Made by a program: the position numbers and the translations under genes. Positions 27,884 to 37,393 of a stretch of DNA of 64,000 bases are shown here, piece after piece. The stretch is from Streptomyces gardneri. Its GTDB lineage: Bacteria; Actinomycetota; Actinomycetes; Streptomycetales; Streptomycetaceae. Numbering within the stretch: the stretch's first letter is position 1; the number at the start of each line of letters is the position of its first letter. The DNA is taken from positions 1 to 64,000 of the forward strand of contig NZ_BJMN01000004.1 in NCBI RefSeq assembly GCF_006539185.1, in the 5' to 3' direction. Under the pieces are notes generated by a model that saw only the letters and a list, made by a program, of their open reading frames with translations, searched no databases and had not been told where the DNA came from.

Positions 27884-28035
27884 GTAAGCGGTGTCACCGT
27901 GCCGTCGAGCTCAGGGGGTGAGCCCTCCGTTCACGGCGCGGAGGTGGAGCCGTTGGTGCCACTCGTCGGCGTCCGGTCCGGGGGCGATGGCCCCGACGCC
28001 TTGCCCGCGAGGTCACCGCTTCGCTGGGGCCTGGG

Positions 28036-28614
28036 TCAGCGCGTGCGTACGCCGTCGATGGCGATCGCGAGCAGGAGCTCGGCCTCGGCCGCGCCGTCGG
28101 GGTCCTGTTCGGTGGCCAGTGCGATGGCGCCGACGAGTTTCAGCAGCCGGGTGATGGTGACCTCGGGGCGCACGGCGTCCGCCGCTCGGGCGCGGATGAG
28201 GAGGGCGTCTCCGGCGCTGGTGATCATGTCGTGGCAGGTCTCGCCCAGGGACGGGTCCGCGTCACGCATCAGGGACGTCCCCAGCCCCCGGTTGGCCACG
28301 GCGTGTGCGCCGACGGCGCGGAGCCAGGTGGACAAGGCCTGGCCCGGATCGGGTTCGGCGAGCAGATCGCCGGCCCTCGCGCACAGAGCCTCCACCCGGT
28401 CCTTGAAGACCGCCTCCAGAAGCGCCTGCCGGGAGGGGAAGTGGCGGTGCAGGGTGGCCGACCCGACTCCGGCGCGGCGGGCGACCTCCTCCAGGGAGGC
28501 GTCGGCGCCGTGCTCGGCGATCAGCTCTCCCGCGGCGGCCACGATCCTTTCGAGGTTGCGGCGGGCGTCGGCGCGCATAGGCCGGCGCGGCGGGGTGGCG
28601 GCGTCCTTGGGCAC
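28036..28614 (-). CDS. TetR-family transcriptional regulator
   Basis: About 192 residues. The N-terminal helix-turn-helix reads RILVAAG-like helices, then ASLEEVARRAGVGSATLHRHFPSR, the classic TetR_N signature. The C-terminal ligand-binding domain is of the type found with NmrA-like oxidoreductases. GTG 28614 is preferred because AGGAG lies 5 bases upstream. It is divergent from the NmrA/luciferase-like pair with a 120-bp shared region that contains the palindrome TCCGTACGGA (28706-28715), so it probably represses its neighbours and itself. Confidence 0.9.
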   Translation of the reverse strand: MPKDAATPPRRPMRADARRNLERIVAAAGELIAEHGADASLEEVARRAGVGSATLHRHFPSRQALLEAVFKDRVEALCARAGDLLAEPDPGQALSTWLRAVGAHAVANRGLGTSLMRDADPSLGETCHDMITSAGDALLIRARAADAVRPEVTITRLLKLVGAIALATEQDPDGAAEAELLLAIAIDGVRTR

Positions 28615-28734
28615 GGGCACTCCTGACGGCTTGAAAAGTGGGGTGGTCCTCCATATCGTAGCGAAAGAGAAACGGGGGGCCACCCCGCTTATGGGTCACC
28701 CCTCTTCCGTACGGACGTGATGGAGAAGTACGAC

Positions 28735-29661
28735 ATGAAGCTGACGCGGAAGACCGTCGTCGTTGTCGGAGCGACCGGCTTGCAGGGCAGGGCCGTGACG
28801 CGGCATCTGCTCCGCGACGGTTGGCAGGTGCGCGCCTTGACGCGAGATCCGGACGGGACTCAGGCCATCGCGCTGGCGCAGGCCGGGGCGGAGGTCGTGC
28901 GGGCGCGGATGGAGGACGTCGACTCCCTGACCGCCGCGGCCGAGGGCGCCTGGGGCCTGTTCAGCGTCCAGCCCACCGTCGGCTCGCCCGGCACCGCGCC
29001 GGAGTTCACCGCCGAGGACGAGGTGCGCTGGGGCGTCAACGTCGCCGAGGCCGCGCACGCCGCCGGCATCGGACACCTCGTCTTCACCTCGGTCGCCGAA
29101 GCGGACCGGCACCTGGAGGAGAGGCTTCCGGTGAACCTGGTCAGCAAGTGGCGGATCGAGCAGCACATCGCCGCGCTCGGTCTGCCCGCGACGATCCTGC
29201 GGCCGGTGTCGTTCATGGAGAACTTCACCGGCGGATACGCGCTGCGGAACGGGACCCTGTCCACAGGGCTCGCGCCGGAGATCCCGCAGCAGATCATGGC
29301 CGTCGACGACGTCGGCGCCGTGGCCGCGCTGGCGTTCTCCCGGCCGGAGGAGTGGATCGGCCGGGAGGTCTCCCTGGCGGGGGACGAAATCGCGCCGGTG
29401 CGGATCGCCGCGGCCATCGGGAAGGCCCTCGGCATACCGCTGCCCTACGTCCAGGTCCCCATCGAAGCGATCCGTGCCCTGAGCGAGGACTTCGCCTACG
29501 CGAACGAGTGGCTCAACACCCGCGGTTACCGCGCCGACATTCCCGCCACCCGCCGGATCCACCCCGGCACGATGGACTTCGACACCTGGCTGGAGCGAAC
29601 CGGCGCGTCGCAGATCGCAGCGTTCCTGGATTCCGCGCGCACCACGGGGCAGGACGCGTGA
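28735..29661 (+). CDS. NmrA-like NAD(P)-binding oxidoreductase
   Basis: A 308-residue atypical short-chain dehydrogenase/NmrA family protein. The dinucleotide-binding motif VVVGATGLQGRAVTRHLL lies at the N-terminus, and the central KWRIEQHIAALGLPATILRPVSFMENF is the family's signature. There is no catalytic Tyr-x3-Lys, which suggests redox sensing or a reductase of unknown substrate. ATG 28735 follows GGAGAAG with 6-base spacing. It overlaps the next gene (GTGA), and a TetR regulator is divergent. Confidence 0.88.
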   Translation: MKLTRKTVVVVGATGLQGRAVTRHLLRDGWQVRALTRDPDGTQAIALAQAGAEVVRARMEDVDSLTAAAEGAWGLFSVQPTVGSPGTAPEFTAEDEVRWGVNVAEAAHAAGIGHLVFTSVAEADRHLEERLPVNLVSKWRIEQHIAALGLPATILRPVSFMENFTGGYALRNGTLSTGLAPEIPQQIMAVDDVGAVAALAFSRPEEWIGREVSLAGDEIAPVRIAAAIGKALGIPLPYVQVPIEAIRALSEDFAYANEWLNTRGYRADIPATRRIHPGTMDFDTWLERTGASQIAAFLDSARTTGQDA

Positions 29662-30539
29662 GCGCCCGCAGCCGTGACCTCGGACGCGTCGGGATCTGGG
29701 CGGGGGACTTCGACCGTCTCTCCGCACCCGAGGTCCGTAAGGCCGCTGCCGTGATCGAGAACCTCGGCTACGGCACCCTGTGGTTCCCGGAGCTCACGGG
29801 ACGGGAGGCCATGGCGCAGGCCGCGATCCTCCTGTCGGCCACCCGGCACATGACCGTCGCCGCCGGCATGACCGACATCTACGCCCGAGACCCGGTCACG
29901 GCCGCCGCCGCGCAGCGCACCCTGGAGGAGGCCTTCCCCGGACGGTTCCTGCTCGGCCTGTGGGACAGCCACCCCAGCCTGGCCGAGGACATCCGAGGCC
30001 ATCGCTTCGGCCCGCCACTGGCCACCATGCGCTCCTACCTCGACGCGCTGGACACCGCTCCGTTCGGGCCACCCGATACTCCTGCCTCACCGCACCGCGT
30101 ACTCGCCGCCCTGGGTCCCGACATGCTGGCCCTCGCCGCCGAACGCGCCCGGGGCGCAACGGTGCTGGGCATGCCCGTCGCGTACACCCGTACCGCCAGA
30201 GCGATCCTCGGAGACGACGGCCTGCTGGCCATCACCCAGATGTGCGTGCTCGGCCACGACCGCGCGGATACCGCCGACCTGGCCCGCACCACAGCCGCAG
30301 CAGCCCTGCCCAACCGCCGCGAACTGCTGCGGGGACTGGGACACGAGAACCCGGAGGCGCTCGACGACCGGCTCGTCGACGCGCTGGTGGCCCACGGCGG
30401 TGCTGCAGACATCGCTCACCGTGTCAAGGAGCACTTCGACGCCGGAGCCGACCACGTCAGCCTCCACCTCATGACCTCCACGCCCGACGCGCCGCCCGTG
30501 CGGCAGTGGGAGGAACTCGCCTTGCACCTCCCCGTCTGA
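29658..30539 (+). CDS. LLM-class F420-dependent oxidoreductase
   Basis: A 293-residue luciferase-like TIM-barrel enzyme. Typical elements are VIENLGYGTLWFPELTGREAM near the N-terminus, then AAGMTDIYARDP and FPGRFLLGLWDSHP, as in the F420-dependent TIGR03620-type group. Substrate unknown. GTG 29658 overlaps the preceding stop as GTGA, showing translational coupling to the NmrA-like gene. The two enzymes probably act on one xenobiotic or signal under the divergent TetR protein. Confidence 0.9.
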   Translation: MSARSRDLGRVGIWAGDFDRLSAPEVRKAAAVIENLGYGTLWFPELTGREAMAQAAILLSATRHMTVAAGMTDIYARDPVTAAAAQRTLEEAFPGRFLLGLWDSHPSLAEDIRGHRFGPPLATMRSYLDALDTAPFGPPDTPASPHRVLAALGPDMLALAAERARGATVLGMPVAYTRTARAILGDDGLLAITQMCVLGHDRADTADLARTTAAAALPNRRELLRGLGHENPEALDDRLVDALVAHGGAADIAHRVKEHFDAGADHVSLHLMTSTPDAPPVRQWEELALHLPV

Positions 30540-30581
30540 CCGGGTGGCAGCCTCCCACACCACAGGGGTGACAATGACGCC

Positions 30582-31301
30582 GTGCAGTCAACCGATCAGA
30601 TCATCGTCGCTCTGGATTTCGACAACCGCCGTGCCGCTGAGGAGTTGGTGGACCGGCTCGGCGAGGAGTGTCGCTTCTACAAGGTCGGGCTGGAGCTGCT
30701 CACGGCGGCCGGGCCGGACCTGATCGAACACCTCGTGGCCAAGGGCAAGGAGGTCTTCCTGGACCTGAAGCTCTTCGAGATCCCGAACTCCGTGGCCGGC
30801 GCGGTCCGCGCCGCAGGCGCCCTGGGTGTCTCCATGGTGACCGTCCACAGCATGGGCGGCACCGGCATCATGGCCGCCGCTGTCGCCGCGGCCCGCGACT
30901 TCCCGCGCCTTCGCGTGCTGGCACTGACCGTCGTCACCAGCATGACGAGTTCCGATCTCGCGGACGTCGGCGTCACCGGCGCTTCGTCGACCGAGGAGCA
31001 GGTGATGCGGCTGGCCCGGCTGGCGGAAGGCGCCGGTTGCCATGGCGTGATCGCAGCGCCGCAGGAAGCCGGTCCCCTGCGTGGGCTGCTGGAGGCGAGC
31101 GCCCTCATCGTCACGCCGGGAGTCTCGCTTCCCGGCGAGTCCGCGGGTGAGCACGCGCGTTCCGGCACGCCGGGTGGTGCTGTCGCCGCCGGTGCGTCAC
31201 ATGTCGTCGTGGGCCGGACGGTCACCCGTGCCGCAGACCCGGTGGCCGCGTTCCGGATGGTCCGCGCCGACCTGGAGCTGTCAGGCTCCCGGCAGACCTG
31301 A
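30582..31301 (+). CDS. pyrF: orotidine 5'-phosphate decarboxylase-like protein (type 1), Asp-to-Glu in tetrad
   Basis: A 239-residue TIM barrel of the type-1 OMP decarboxylase family. Lys34 (FYKVGLELL), Asp61 and Lys63 (LDLKLFEIPNS) match the catalytic set, and the phosphate-binding GASHVVVGRTVT is intact. The family's second catalytic aspartate (DxKxxD) is glutamate here, Glu66, encoded by GAG at 30777-30779. The enzyme may still make UMP, or it may be a paralogue with another substrate. It stands alone, not in a pyrimidine operon. The start GTG 30582 lies 42 bases after the previous gene. Confidence 0.85.
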   Translation: MQSTDQIIVALDFDNRRAAEELVDRLGEECRFYKVGLELLTAAGPDLIEHLVAKGKEVFLDLKLFEIPNSVAGAVRAAGALGVSMVTVHSMGGTGIMAAAVAAARDFPRLRVLALTVVTSMTSSDLADVGVTGASSTEEQVMRLARLAEGAGCHGVIAAPQEAGPLRGLLEASALIVTPGVSLPGESAGEHARSGTPGGAVAAGASHVVVGRTVTRAADPVAAFRMVRADLELSGSRQT

Positions 31302-31312
31302 CCGCGGCCGGG

Positions 31313-34300
31313 TCACCGGCACAGGGGCGAAGGTTCAGGGAGCGGACGGTTCTCCCATGACGTCCGTGCGTGGTCGACGTCCTGCTCGAAGGCGTCGTCG
31401 CAGGAGGCCCGGTTCCGGGCCCGGCGGACGGCGGTGGTGATGCGATCGACGTCGCCGCGTTCCGCGGGGGGCAGGGGAATGCCGACCGCCCTGCGCTCCG
31501 CCTCGGCCGTACGGAGCAGCCGGGCGGCTTCCTCGTGGTCACCGGCGAGGGCGTGAGCACCGGCCAGCCCTTCGAAGGCGCGCGCCAGCGCCCGTCGGTC
31601 ACCGGCGCGCCGGGCGTGGTCCAGCCCTTCCTGATGCAACGTCAACGCCGCGTCGGCGTCGCCCCGCTGCTCGGCGATGAAGCCCAGCTCGGCCAGGATG
31701 AACGCCAGTCCGAGGTCGCCTTCCCACCGGCGGCACCAGTCGAGCCATGCGCGCAGATGGCTCTCGGCGTCGTCCAGCCTGCCCTGCCGCCGCGCCACCA
31801 GGGCCAGGCCGACCTCGGCGAATTCCTCGCCACGCTGGTAGGAATGCGCGGCCGCGAGCCGCTGGGCGCGCCTGTGGAGCTCCTCGGCGTGATCGAGGTC
31901 GCCGGTGAGCAGCGCGGTACGACCCAGACGCGCCAGCATCTTGGACGCCTCGGGCCACAGCTTGAGCTCTTCGGCGAGCCGGAGCCCCTCTCGGCGCAGC
32001 CTTCCCGCGACGTCGTAGTCGCCGGTGATCTCGGCCAGGTCGCCGAGCGTGACGGTCGTCTGCAACTCACCCCAGCTGTCGCCGAGTTCCCGGAACAGAG
32101 CTCCGGCCCGCTCCGCGTCGGCGCGCGCTCCGAGCGGCTTCCCCCGGTAGAGGGCGACCTCGGCGCGCACGCTGAGTGCGGCGGCCGTTCCCCAGCGGTC
32201 TCCCAGGGTCCGGAACTCGGAATGGGCCCGGTCGGCGAGGTCGAACGTCGCCTCCGGGTCGCCGTACCCTGCCTTGCCCAACGCGAGGAACCACCGGGCC
32301 CGCGCCCGACCGGCGGGATCGTCCCCCTTGTCGTAGAGCTTGAGTGCGGGTGGGCTCTCGACGTCGGGAGCGTCGAGGAGCAGCAGCGACATGCCGGCCC
32401 GCCACGCGCGGGCCGACGTCCTCAGCCTGGGGTCGCCGCCGGTCGACAGCGCGAGGTCGAAGGAGCGTCGGGCCTCGGCGAAGCGGCCGCGCAGGAACCA
32501 GAACCAGGCGGTCGCGTTCGCCAGCCGGAGCGCCGTGTCCGCGTGGCCCCTGCGAACGGCGTACGCGAGGGCGGCGCGCAGATTGCCGGCCTCGGCGTCC
32601 ATGCGCTGGAGCCAGAGCCGCTGCCGGTGGCCCCGCAGCAGGGGATCGGCGTGCTCGGCGAGGCCGAGGTAGCAGGTGAGGTGGCGGTCGCGCACGCTCT
32701 GCTCGTCCCCGGACTCGACGAGCCGTTCCAGGCAGTAGGCCGCGACCGACTCGAGCAGTCGGTACCGGCCGTCCCGGTGGACGACCAGGGAACGGTCGAC
32801 CAGTCGTCCGAGCAGGCCGAGGACGTCCTCGGTCCGCACGGTCTCGCCCGCGCACACCGTCTCGGCCGCCGCCAGAGTGCAGCCGCCCGCGGGCACGGCC
32901 AGGCGGCGCAGCGCCACCTGCTCGGTGTCGGTGAGCAGTCCCCAGCTCCAGTCGATCATCGCGCGCAGTGTGCGCTGCCGTGCAGGCACTCCGCGAAGGT
33001 CCGCCGCGAGGACCCGGAACCGGTCGTCGAGGCGGTCGGCGAGGTCTCCCACGCGCATGACGCGTACCCGGGCGGCGGCCATCTCCAGGGCGAGCGGGAT
33101 TCCGTCCAGGCGGCGGCAGATCGCCGTCACGGCTTCCGTGTTGCCGGGGTCCAGGGCGAAGCCGGGGGCGGCGGCCGCGGCGCGGGCCACGAAAAGCCGT
33201 ACGGCGTCCGACTCTTCCGGCCGATCATCGCCCGGTTCGGGCAGGTCCAGCGGAGGAATGGGCCAGGTGTGTTCACCGGTGACCGTCAGCGGTTCCTGGC
33301 TGGTGGCCAGGACGCGCAGGTCAGGTGCGGCGCGCAGTAGCCGCGCGGCCAGTTCGGCGACCGGTTCCACGACGTGCTCGCAGTTGTCGAGGACGAGCAG
33401 CATGTGCCGGCCCGCGACGGCGTCGGTGAGCCGGTCGGCCAGCGACCGGGCCGGGGCATGGACGTCGTCCCGTAGCTCCAGTACCGCAGCGACGGCCTCC
33501 TGTACGTCGATGCCCGTACGCGCGGCGGAGAGCTCCACCAGCCAGGCGCCCTCCGGGAGGTCCTCGGCCCGGCGCGCGGCCACCTCCAGTGCCAGCCGGG
33601 TCTTGCCGACGCCACCGGAGCCGGTCAGGGTCACCAGCCGCTCGGATGCGAGCAGTTCACCGATCCGCCGTACTTCCTCGGTACGGCCGATCAGGTCCGT
33701 GAGCGGCGCGGGAAGGTTGCCGCGCGGCCGCCGTGCCGGAGCCCTGCCGGGGGACAGGGCGGCGTCCTGCCGCACGATCGCCTGGTGCAGCTCGGCCAGC
33801 TCACGGCCGGGGTCGAGGCCGAGGTCGTCGCGGAGCCGGTCGCGCAGCTCACCGAGGCTCGCCAGCGCCGCATCCTGCCGGCCCGACCGGTACAGGGCGC
33901 GGACATGAACGGACCGCAGGCCCTCGTGCAGCGGATGTGCCGCGACCAGTTCGCCCAACTCTCCTGCGAGCGGACCGTGCTCACCCAGCTCGAGGCGCGC
34001 CTCGGCAAGCTCTTCGAGGGCGACCAGTCGCTGTTCTTCGAGCCGCCGGGCCTCGGCACGGACGAACGGCTCGTCCGCGAAGTCGGCGAAGGCGGAAGGC
34101 CCCCGCCACAGTGCCAGCGCCTCGGTGAGCAGCCCGGCCTTCGCACGCGGGTCGGCGGTGAGCATCCGAGCCCGCGTCAGAAGCCCTTCGAAACGCCCGG
34201 CGTCGACCGCGTCGTCGTCCACGCGGAGCAGGTATCCCGGAGGTCTGGACACCACCAGGTCCCGGCCGCCCGGCTCGGCGTCCTCCAGGGTCCGCCGCAA

Positions 34301-34507
34301 CAGCGACACCTTCGACCGCAACGTGCGGACGTCGCCGGCCGGAGGTGCGTCGCCCCACAGGTCGTCGATCAGCCGGTCCACCGAGACGACCTGCCCACGC
34401 CGAACCAGCAGAGCGGTGAGCAGCGTACGGATCCTGGATTCGCGCACCCGCACGAGCCGGCCGTCCGCCGTCCACACCTCCAGCGGACCCAGCACCCCTA
34501 AACGCAT
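31313..34507 (-). CDS. AfsR/SARP-type transcriptional regulator with NB-ARC ATPase and TPRs
   Basis: A 1,064-residue regulator. It begins with an OmpR-like winged helix (1-100, LGVLGPLEVW), followed by a bacterial transcriptional activator domain (about 100-250). An NB-ARC/STAND ATPase has a P-loop at 296-304 (GSGGVGKTR) and a Walker B-like LLVLDNCEHV. TPR-like repeats fill the C-terminal half. Such proteins activate antibiotic or secondary-metabolite genes. The ATG at 34507 starts exactly at the winged helix. It is divergent from the imine reductase gene and converges with the pyrF-like gene. The target is unknown. Confidence 0.93.
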   Translation of the reverse strand: MRLGVLGPLEVWTADGRLVRVRESRIRTLLTALLVRRGQVVSVDRLIDDLWGDAPPAGDVRTLRSKVSLLRRTLEDAEPGGRDLVVSRPPGYLLRVDDDAVDAGRFEGLLTRARMLTADPRAKAGLLTEALALWRGPSAFADFADEPFVRAEARRLEEQRLVALEELAEARLELGEHGPLAGELGELVAAHPLHEGLRSVHVRALYRSGRQDAALASLGELRDRLRDDLGLDPGRELAELHQAIVRQDAALSPGRAPARRPRGNLPAPLTDLIGRTEEVRRIGELLASERLVTLTGSGGVGKTRLALEVAARRAEDLPEGAWLVELSAARTGIDVQEAVAAVLELRDDVHAPARSLADRLTDAVAGRHMLLVLDNCEHVVEPVAELAARLLRAAPDLRVLATSQEPLTVTGEHTWPIPPLDLPEPGDDRPEESDAVRLFVARAAAAAPGFALDPGNTEAVTAICRRLDGIPLALEMAAARVRVMRVGDLADRLDDRFRVLAADLRGVPARQRTLRAMIDWSWGLLTDTEQVALRRLAVPAGGCTLAAAETVCAGETVRTEDVLGLLGRLVDRSLVVHRDGRYRLLESVAAYCLERLVESGDEQSVRDRHLTCYLGLAEHADPLLRGHRQRLWLQRMDAEAGNLRAALAYAVRRGHADTALRLANATAWFWFLRGRFAEARRSFDLALSTGGDPRLRTSARAWRAGMSLLLLDAPDVESPPALKLYDKGDDPAGRARARWFLALGKAGYGDPEATFDLADRAHSEFRTLGDRWGTAAALSVRAEVALYRGKPLGARADAERAGALFRELGDSWGELQTTVTLGDLAEITGDYDVAGRLRREGLRLAEELKLWPEASKMLARLGRTALLTGDLDHAEELHRRAQRLAAAHSYQRGEEFAEVGLALVARRQGRLDDAESHLRAWLDWCRRWEGDLGLAFILAELGFIAEQRGDADAALTLHQEGLDHARRAGDRRALARAFEGLAGAHALAGDHEEAARLLRTAEAERRAVGIPLPPAERGDVDRITTAVRRARNRASCDDAFEQDVDHARTSWENRPLPEPSPLCR

Positions 34508-34582
34508 GCGGTCACGGTACCCGCAGCCCGGCCGCAACCTTTCCGGAGACCGACCGGAACCTCCCTCGCGCACAGTCGTCCC

Positions 34583-35524
34583 ATGAACAACGCACCTGCC
34601 ACCAACACCGCACCTGTCACCAAGAACGCACCCGCTGCCAACACCGCACCTGTCACCGACGACGCACCCGTCACCGTCACCGTCATCGGACTGGGCCTGA
34701 TGGGCCAGGCCCTCGCCACCGCATTCCTCAAGGCGGGCCACCCGACGACCGTCTGGAACCGCACACCCGCCAAGGCGGAGGACCTGGCGGCCCGAGGAGC
34801 CGCCGTCGCTCCCACCGTCGGCGAGGCCGTCCTGGCGAGCTCACTGATCGTGGTCTGCCTCAGCGACTCCGCCGCCGTCCACGACACGGTCGGCCCGCAC
34901 CGGGCCGAACTGGCCGGCCGCACCCTGGTCAACCTGACCTCCGGCACCTCCGACGAAGCCCGCGAGACCGCCGCGTGGGCGACCGACTTCGCCTACCTGG
35001 ACGGCGCGATCATGGCCATCCCCGAGGTGATCAGCCGCCCCGAGGCGTTCCTGCTGTTCAGCGGAGCGCCCGAGGCGTTCGAGCGCCACGAGGAGACCCT
35101 CAAGACGCTCGGCAACGCGGTCTTCTTCGGGGAGGACCCCGGCCTGGCCTCTCTGTACGACGTGGCACTGCTCGGCGTCATGTGGGGGACGCTGAACGCG
35201 TTCCTGCACGGGGCCGCCCTGCTGGGCGCCGCCAAGGTCGACGCGTCCGCCTTCGCGCCGTTCGCCAACCAATGGCTCTCCAGCGTGACCGGGTTCGTCA
35301 GCGCCTACGCCGAACAGATCGACCGGGGCGCCTACCCGGCCGAGGACGCCGCCCTCGAAACCCACCTGGCCACGATGAAATACCTGGTACGCGAGAGCGC
35401 TGCCGCGGGCATCGACACCGACTGGCCCGCCCGCATCCAGGCCCTGGCCGAGCGCGCCATCGAAGCGGGCCACACCGGCGCCGGTTACGCCGGTCTCATC
35501 GAGGTCTTCCGAGGCCAGGCGTAA
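34583..35524 (+). CDS. NADPH-dependent imine reductase (IRED family)
   Basis: A 313-residue member of the 6-phosphogluconate-dehydrogenase-like imine reductases. The Rossmann motif VIGLGLMGQALATAFLKAGH and the NADPH loop WNRTPAKAEDL are clear. VNLTSGTSDEAR and the active-site segment GAIMAIPEVI follow, and the C-terminal dimerisation helices are present. It reduces cyclic imines, but the natural substrate is unknown. The first 30 residues are five hexapeptide repeats (NTAPVT/NNAPAT type) encoded by 18-bp units and precede the fold. It is divergent from the AfsR-like regulator. Confidence 0.92.
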   Translation: MNNAPATNTAPVTKNAPAANTAPVTDDAPVTVTVIGLGLMGQALATAFLKAGHPTTVWNRTPAKAEDLAARGAAVAPTVGEAVLASSLIVVCLSDSAAVHDTVGPHRAELAGRTLVNLTSGTSDEARETAAWATDFAYLDGAIMAIPEVISRPEAFLLFSGAPEAFERHEETLKTLGNAVFFGEDPGLASLYDVALLGVMWGTLNAFLHGAALLGAAKVDASAFAPFANQWLSSVTGFVSAYAEQIDRGAYPAEDAALETHLATMKYLVRESAAAGIDTDWPARIQALAERAIEAGHTGAGYAGLIEVFRGQA

Positions 35525-35586
35525 CCACCACTGCCGACGGCCGGCTCGCCGAGGTCAGAGGGCCGGCGTCGCCACGCGTCCCTCGC

Positions 35587-37059
35587 TCAGAGGGCCGGGC
35601 GGCCGTTCCACGGGCGTACCGCCTCGATGGCCGTGGCCACGCGGAACACGGCGGCATCGTCGTAGGTGCGTCCGACGACCTGGACTCCCGTCGGCACGCC
35701 GGTCGAGGCGAACCCGGACGGCACGCTCAGGACCGGGCAGCGACTGGCGATGTTGAAGACCGTGGTCATCGCGGCCTCCAGATAGGAGTCCAGCTCGACG
35801 CCGCCGATCACGACCTTGGTCGAGAGGTAGTCGTCGTCCGCCCTCAGCGCCGGGATGGCGGTCGTCGGGCAGAGCAGGACGTCGTAGCGGTCGAGCAGTC
35901 TGCCGAGCGTCGTCTGCACCGCGGCCTCCAGTTCCAGACCGCGCATGATGCTGCCGGGCTCGCGGACGGCCTCGGCGGTCCGCTCGGCGAAGTCGAGCGC
36001 GTACGCGGTGAGGAGGTCGCCGTGCTCCGCGGCGACCGACGTGACGTACGGGCCGAAGACGGAGCCGAAGTGGATCATCGCCGCCTCCATCACGTGCGCC
36101 CGCGTGATCGGGACGTCCACTTCCTCGACGACGGCTCCGGCCGCGCGCAGGGCTTCCGCGACGGCGCGGGTGTTGGCCTCGACCTCGGGATCGACCGGCC
36201 AGTCCCCGAGGGTGACCGACAGCGCCACCCGCACGCCTTCGACGCCCTCGAAGCGTTCGGGCAGCGTGAACTTGGGTCGCAGGGAGACCGCGTCGAGCGG
36301 GTGGGGTCCCGCGATGACGTTCTGCAGGAGGGCGGTGTCACCGACGGTCCGCGCCATCGGACCGTCGTGGCAGTACGTGTCGAGGTTGAACGGTGCCATC
36401 GCCGGCACGCGACCGTACGGCGGCTTGTATCCGACCGTGCCCGTGAACGAGGCGGGAATGCGGATGGAGCCGCCGATGTCGGAGCCGGTCGCGAGCGTCG
36501 TCTCCCCGGCCGCGAGCGCGGCGCCGGCGCCGCCCGACGAACCGCCCGGGCTGAACTCCAGGTTCCACGGGTTGCGCGTCACACCCCACAGCCGCGACTG
36601 CGTGAAGGCCGCGCAGCTGAACTCCGGCGTGGTGGTCCGCGCGTGCACGATGCCGCCCGCGGCCTGGACCCGCTCGACGACCGGGTGCGTCTCGTCGGCG
36701 ATCTCGTCCCGGAAGGCCAGCGAACCGTCCGTGCTGCGGCGGCCCTTGAGGGGCTGCTCCTCTTTCGTCGCGACCGGGAGCCCCTCCAGCGCACGGGGCG
36801 TCGCCCCCTTGCCCCCGTACCGTGCCTCGGCCTCGCGCGCGGCGGCGAGCGCCTGCTCGAAGGTCCGCTCGGCGAGGGCGTTGACCTTGGACTCGACGGC
36901 TTCGGCGCGGGCGATGACAGCGGTCATCAGCTCGACCGGTGACAGCGAGCGGTCCCGGAAGCGGCGCAGGGCTTCGGTGGCCGGCAGATAGGCGAGGTCG
37001 GTGGGGCTGGTGGGGCCGGTGGGGCCGGTGGGGTCGGTGCGATCGGTGAGGTCGGTCAT
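35587..37059 (-). CDS. amidase-signature family hydrolase
   Basis: A 490-residue amidase with the full Ser-cisSer-Lys triad. Lys99 is in LPVATKEEQ, the glycine-rich loop is SPGGSSGGAGAALAAG (Ser174/175), and nucleophile Ser198 is in GSDIGGSIRIPA. It hydrolyses an unknown amide. The N-terminus contains a TGPTGPT repeat encoded by 9-bp units. ATG 37059 is preceded by AGGAAGG at about 10 bases. It is divergent from the acyl-CoA synthetase gene. Confidence 0.93.
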   Translation of the reverse strand: MTDLTDRTDPTGPTGPTSPTDLAYLPATEALRRFRDRSLSPVELMTAVIARAEAVESKVNALAERTFEQALAAAREAEARYGGKGATPRALEGLPVATKEEQPLKGRRSTDGSLAFRDEIADETHPVVERVQAAGGIVHARTTTPEFSCAAFTQSRLWGVTRNPWNLEFSPGGSSGGAGAALAAGETTLATGSDIGGSIRIPASFTGTVGYKPPYGRVPAMAPFNLDTYCHDGPMARTVGDTALLQNVIAGPHPLDAVSLRPKFTLPERFEGVEGVRVALSVTLGDWPVDPEVEANTRAVAEALRAAGAVVEEVDVPITRAHVMEAAMIHFGSVFGPYVTSVAAEHGDLLTAYALDFAERTAEAVREPGSIMRGLELEAAVQTTLGRLLDRYDVLLCPTTAIPALRADDDYLSTKVVIGGVELDSYLEAAMTTVFNIASRCPVLSVPSGFASTGVPTGVQVVGRTYDDAAVFRVATAIEAVRPWNGRPAL

Positions 37060-37077
37060 GGGCGGGGCCCTTCCTGA

Positions 37078-37117
37078 GGCGACGGAGGCGACGGAGGCGA
37101 CGGAGGCGACAGAGGCG
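37078..37117 (+). repeat. 9-bp tandem repeat (GGAGGCGAC), about four copies
   Basis: The unit GGAGGCGAC is repeated about four times, with one G-to-A change near the end, about 20 bases upstream of the amidase ATG (minus strand). It lies in the likely 5' untranslated leader of that gene, so copy-number change could affect spacing or expression. Confidence 0.75.
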
Positions 37118-37177
37118 TCGGGTGGACGGGCGGACGACCGCCTCGATGGCAGCATCGAACCGTCGCCCGCTTTCCGG

Positions 37178-37192
37178 GTCAACGGTGTTGAC
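37178..37192. promoter_or_regulatory. candidate operator GTCAAC-N3-GTTGAC
   Basis: A perfect inverted repeat, GTCAAC GGT GTTGAC, lies between the divergent amidase and acyl-CoA synthetase genes. Its position suits a repressor controlling one or both promoters. The regulator is not identified in the window. Confidence 0.45.
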
Positions 37193-37393
37193 GTAAGCGC
37201 GGAACGGGGTCCGCCTCCGTCCAGGCGGACGCCAGGGGGCGTGGCGTGCGCTCGCGTCGCCGACACCGCGTCGAGCACGTTTCGCCTCTGATCCCCTTAC
37301 GCGCAGGAGGGTTTGCCCATAGCCTCTCCACAGCTCGCAAGTTACCCGCCGGTCAATGAAGCGTTGACGGGTGTCCTGGGCCCGGAGGTCGAC

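Larger units (their letters stand above)
37060..37393. other. 334-bp divergent intergenic region
   Basis: This region separates the amidase and acyl-CoA synthetase genes. It holds the 9-bp tandem repeat at 37078-37117, the GTCAAC palindrome at 37178-37192, and an alternative TTG start (37313) with a close CAGGAGG for the synthetase. No other gene is seen. Confidence 0.6.
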
